12,973 nt of DNA, taken from the NCBI GenBank assembly GCA_964385195.1, contig CAYLOC010000081.1, positions 1-12,973 on the forward strand. Reading direction: 5' to 3'. Shown piece after piece: positions 12,873-12,973 of this stretch. The position numbers and the translations under genes were made by a program. The number at the start of each line of letters is the position of its first letter. Positions within the stretch are counted from its first letter, which is position 1. This DNA comes from CAYLOC01 sp964385195. Lineage in GTDB: Bacteria; Actinomycetota; Actinomycetes; Propionibacteriales; Nocardioidaceae. Below the pieces are notes generated by a model. It saw nothing but the letters and a program-made list of their open reading frames with translations, was not told the DNA's origin and did not search any database.

Positions 12873-12918
12873 TACGTCCTGCGGGGTGCGCGTGATTGCG
12901 CGCGGGGTGCAGGACGTA
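12873..12918. terminator. Bidirectional hairpin between convergent genes
   Basis: TACGTCCTGC (12873-12882) pairs perfectly with GCAGGACGTA (12909-12918). Inside, GCGCG (12888-12892) pairs with CGCGC (12899-12903) around a 6-nt loop, and GCGGGGTGC occurs directly repeated at 12881-12889 and 12902-12910. It lies 19 bp after the CNNM stop and 7 bp from the stop of the minus-strand gene, the right place to end both transcripts. There is no U-tract. Confidence 0.65.
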
Positions 12919-12925
12919 CGGCGAG

Positions 12926-12973
12926 TCAGCGGGCGCGGGTGTGCTGCCAGGTGCGGCCGCCGTCGGTGGAGAC
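12926..12973 (-). CDS. 3' end of a BNR-repeat (sialidase/VPS10-like beta-propeller) protein, partial
   Basis: Only the last 15 codons plus the stop (complement of 12926-12928) are inside the window. They read VSTDGGRTWQHTRAR, containing the Asp-box/BNR motif S-x-D-x-G-x-T-W found in beta-propeller proteins such as sialidases and exo-alpha-glucanase-like proteins. The motif sits at the extreme C-terminus, suggesting the last blade. Function cannot be decided from this piece. Confidence 0.6.
   Translation of the reverse strand, partial: VSTDGGRTWQHTRAR

Overview
The window is GC-rich DNA from an actinobacterium, probably of the Nocardioides/Kribbella/Actinopolymorpha type; that placement is a guess from gene content. 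It supports ten intact chromosomal protein genes of ordinary type, a VapBC toxin-antitoxin pair, one candidate small leader ORF, two decayed genes, and the last 15 codons of a further gene at the right edge. No RNA gene, CRISPR array, insertion sequence or prophage is visible.

Left part (1-4450): a GuaB1-type IMPDH/GMP-reductase family gene is followed by an atypical SDR (NmrA-like) gene, probably as one operon. It converges on a minus-strand pair in which an alpha/beta hydrolase overlaps a TetR regulator by 8 nt. The hydrolase promoter holds a perfect 11-bp inverted repeat across the -35/-10 spacer and the -10 box, very likely the TetR operator. Upstream on the same strand lies a vapBC pair, with vapC starting at TTG inside the vapB stop. 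A triple 10-bp tandem repeat separates vapC from the hydrolase.

Middle (4450-8960): a 0.7-kb stretch that looks empty holds the shattered remains of an acyl-CoA thioesterase/BAAT-family gene in three frames. Next come an isolated galactokinase, a divergent phosphoribosyltransferase (COG2236-like), and a secreted phosphodiesterase/alkaline-phosphatase superfamily protein. The last two converge on a near-perfect 24-bp-arm palindrome. Each arm encodes the C-terminus and stop codon of one of the two proteins, so both end in RVVR-T/N.

Right part (8960-12973): a VOC (glyoxalase-like) gene is divergent from an MmcQ/YjbR gene. Then come a GNAT pseudogene with an internal deletion, its intact two-domain GNAT paralogue, and a CNNM/CorC (hemolysin-like) membrane protein. 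The CNNM gene is preceded by a possible leaderless 21-codon leader ORF whose stop overlaps its GTG start. The window ends with a hairpin and the 3' end of a BNR-repeat gene on the minus strand.

A recurrent pattern is that many genes here lack a convincing Shine-Dalgarno sequence and instead carry a -10-like hexamer (mostly TAnnnT) 6-8 nt before the start codon, which suggests widespread leaderless transcription. I do not see a clear new multi-gene system. The most unusual structures are the palindrome that supplies both stop codons and the compact hydrolase/TetR switch. All functional calls are from reading the sequence; no database search was run.
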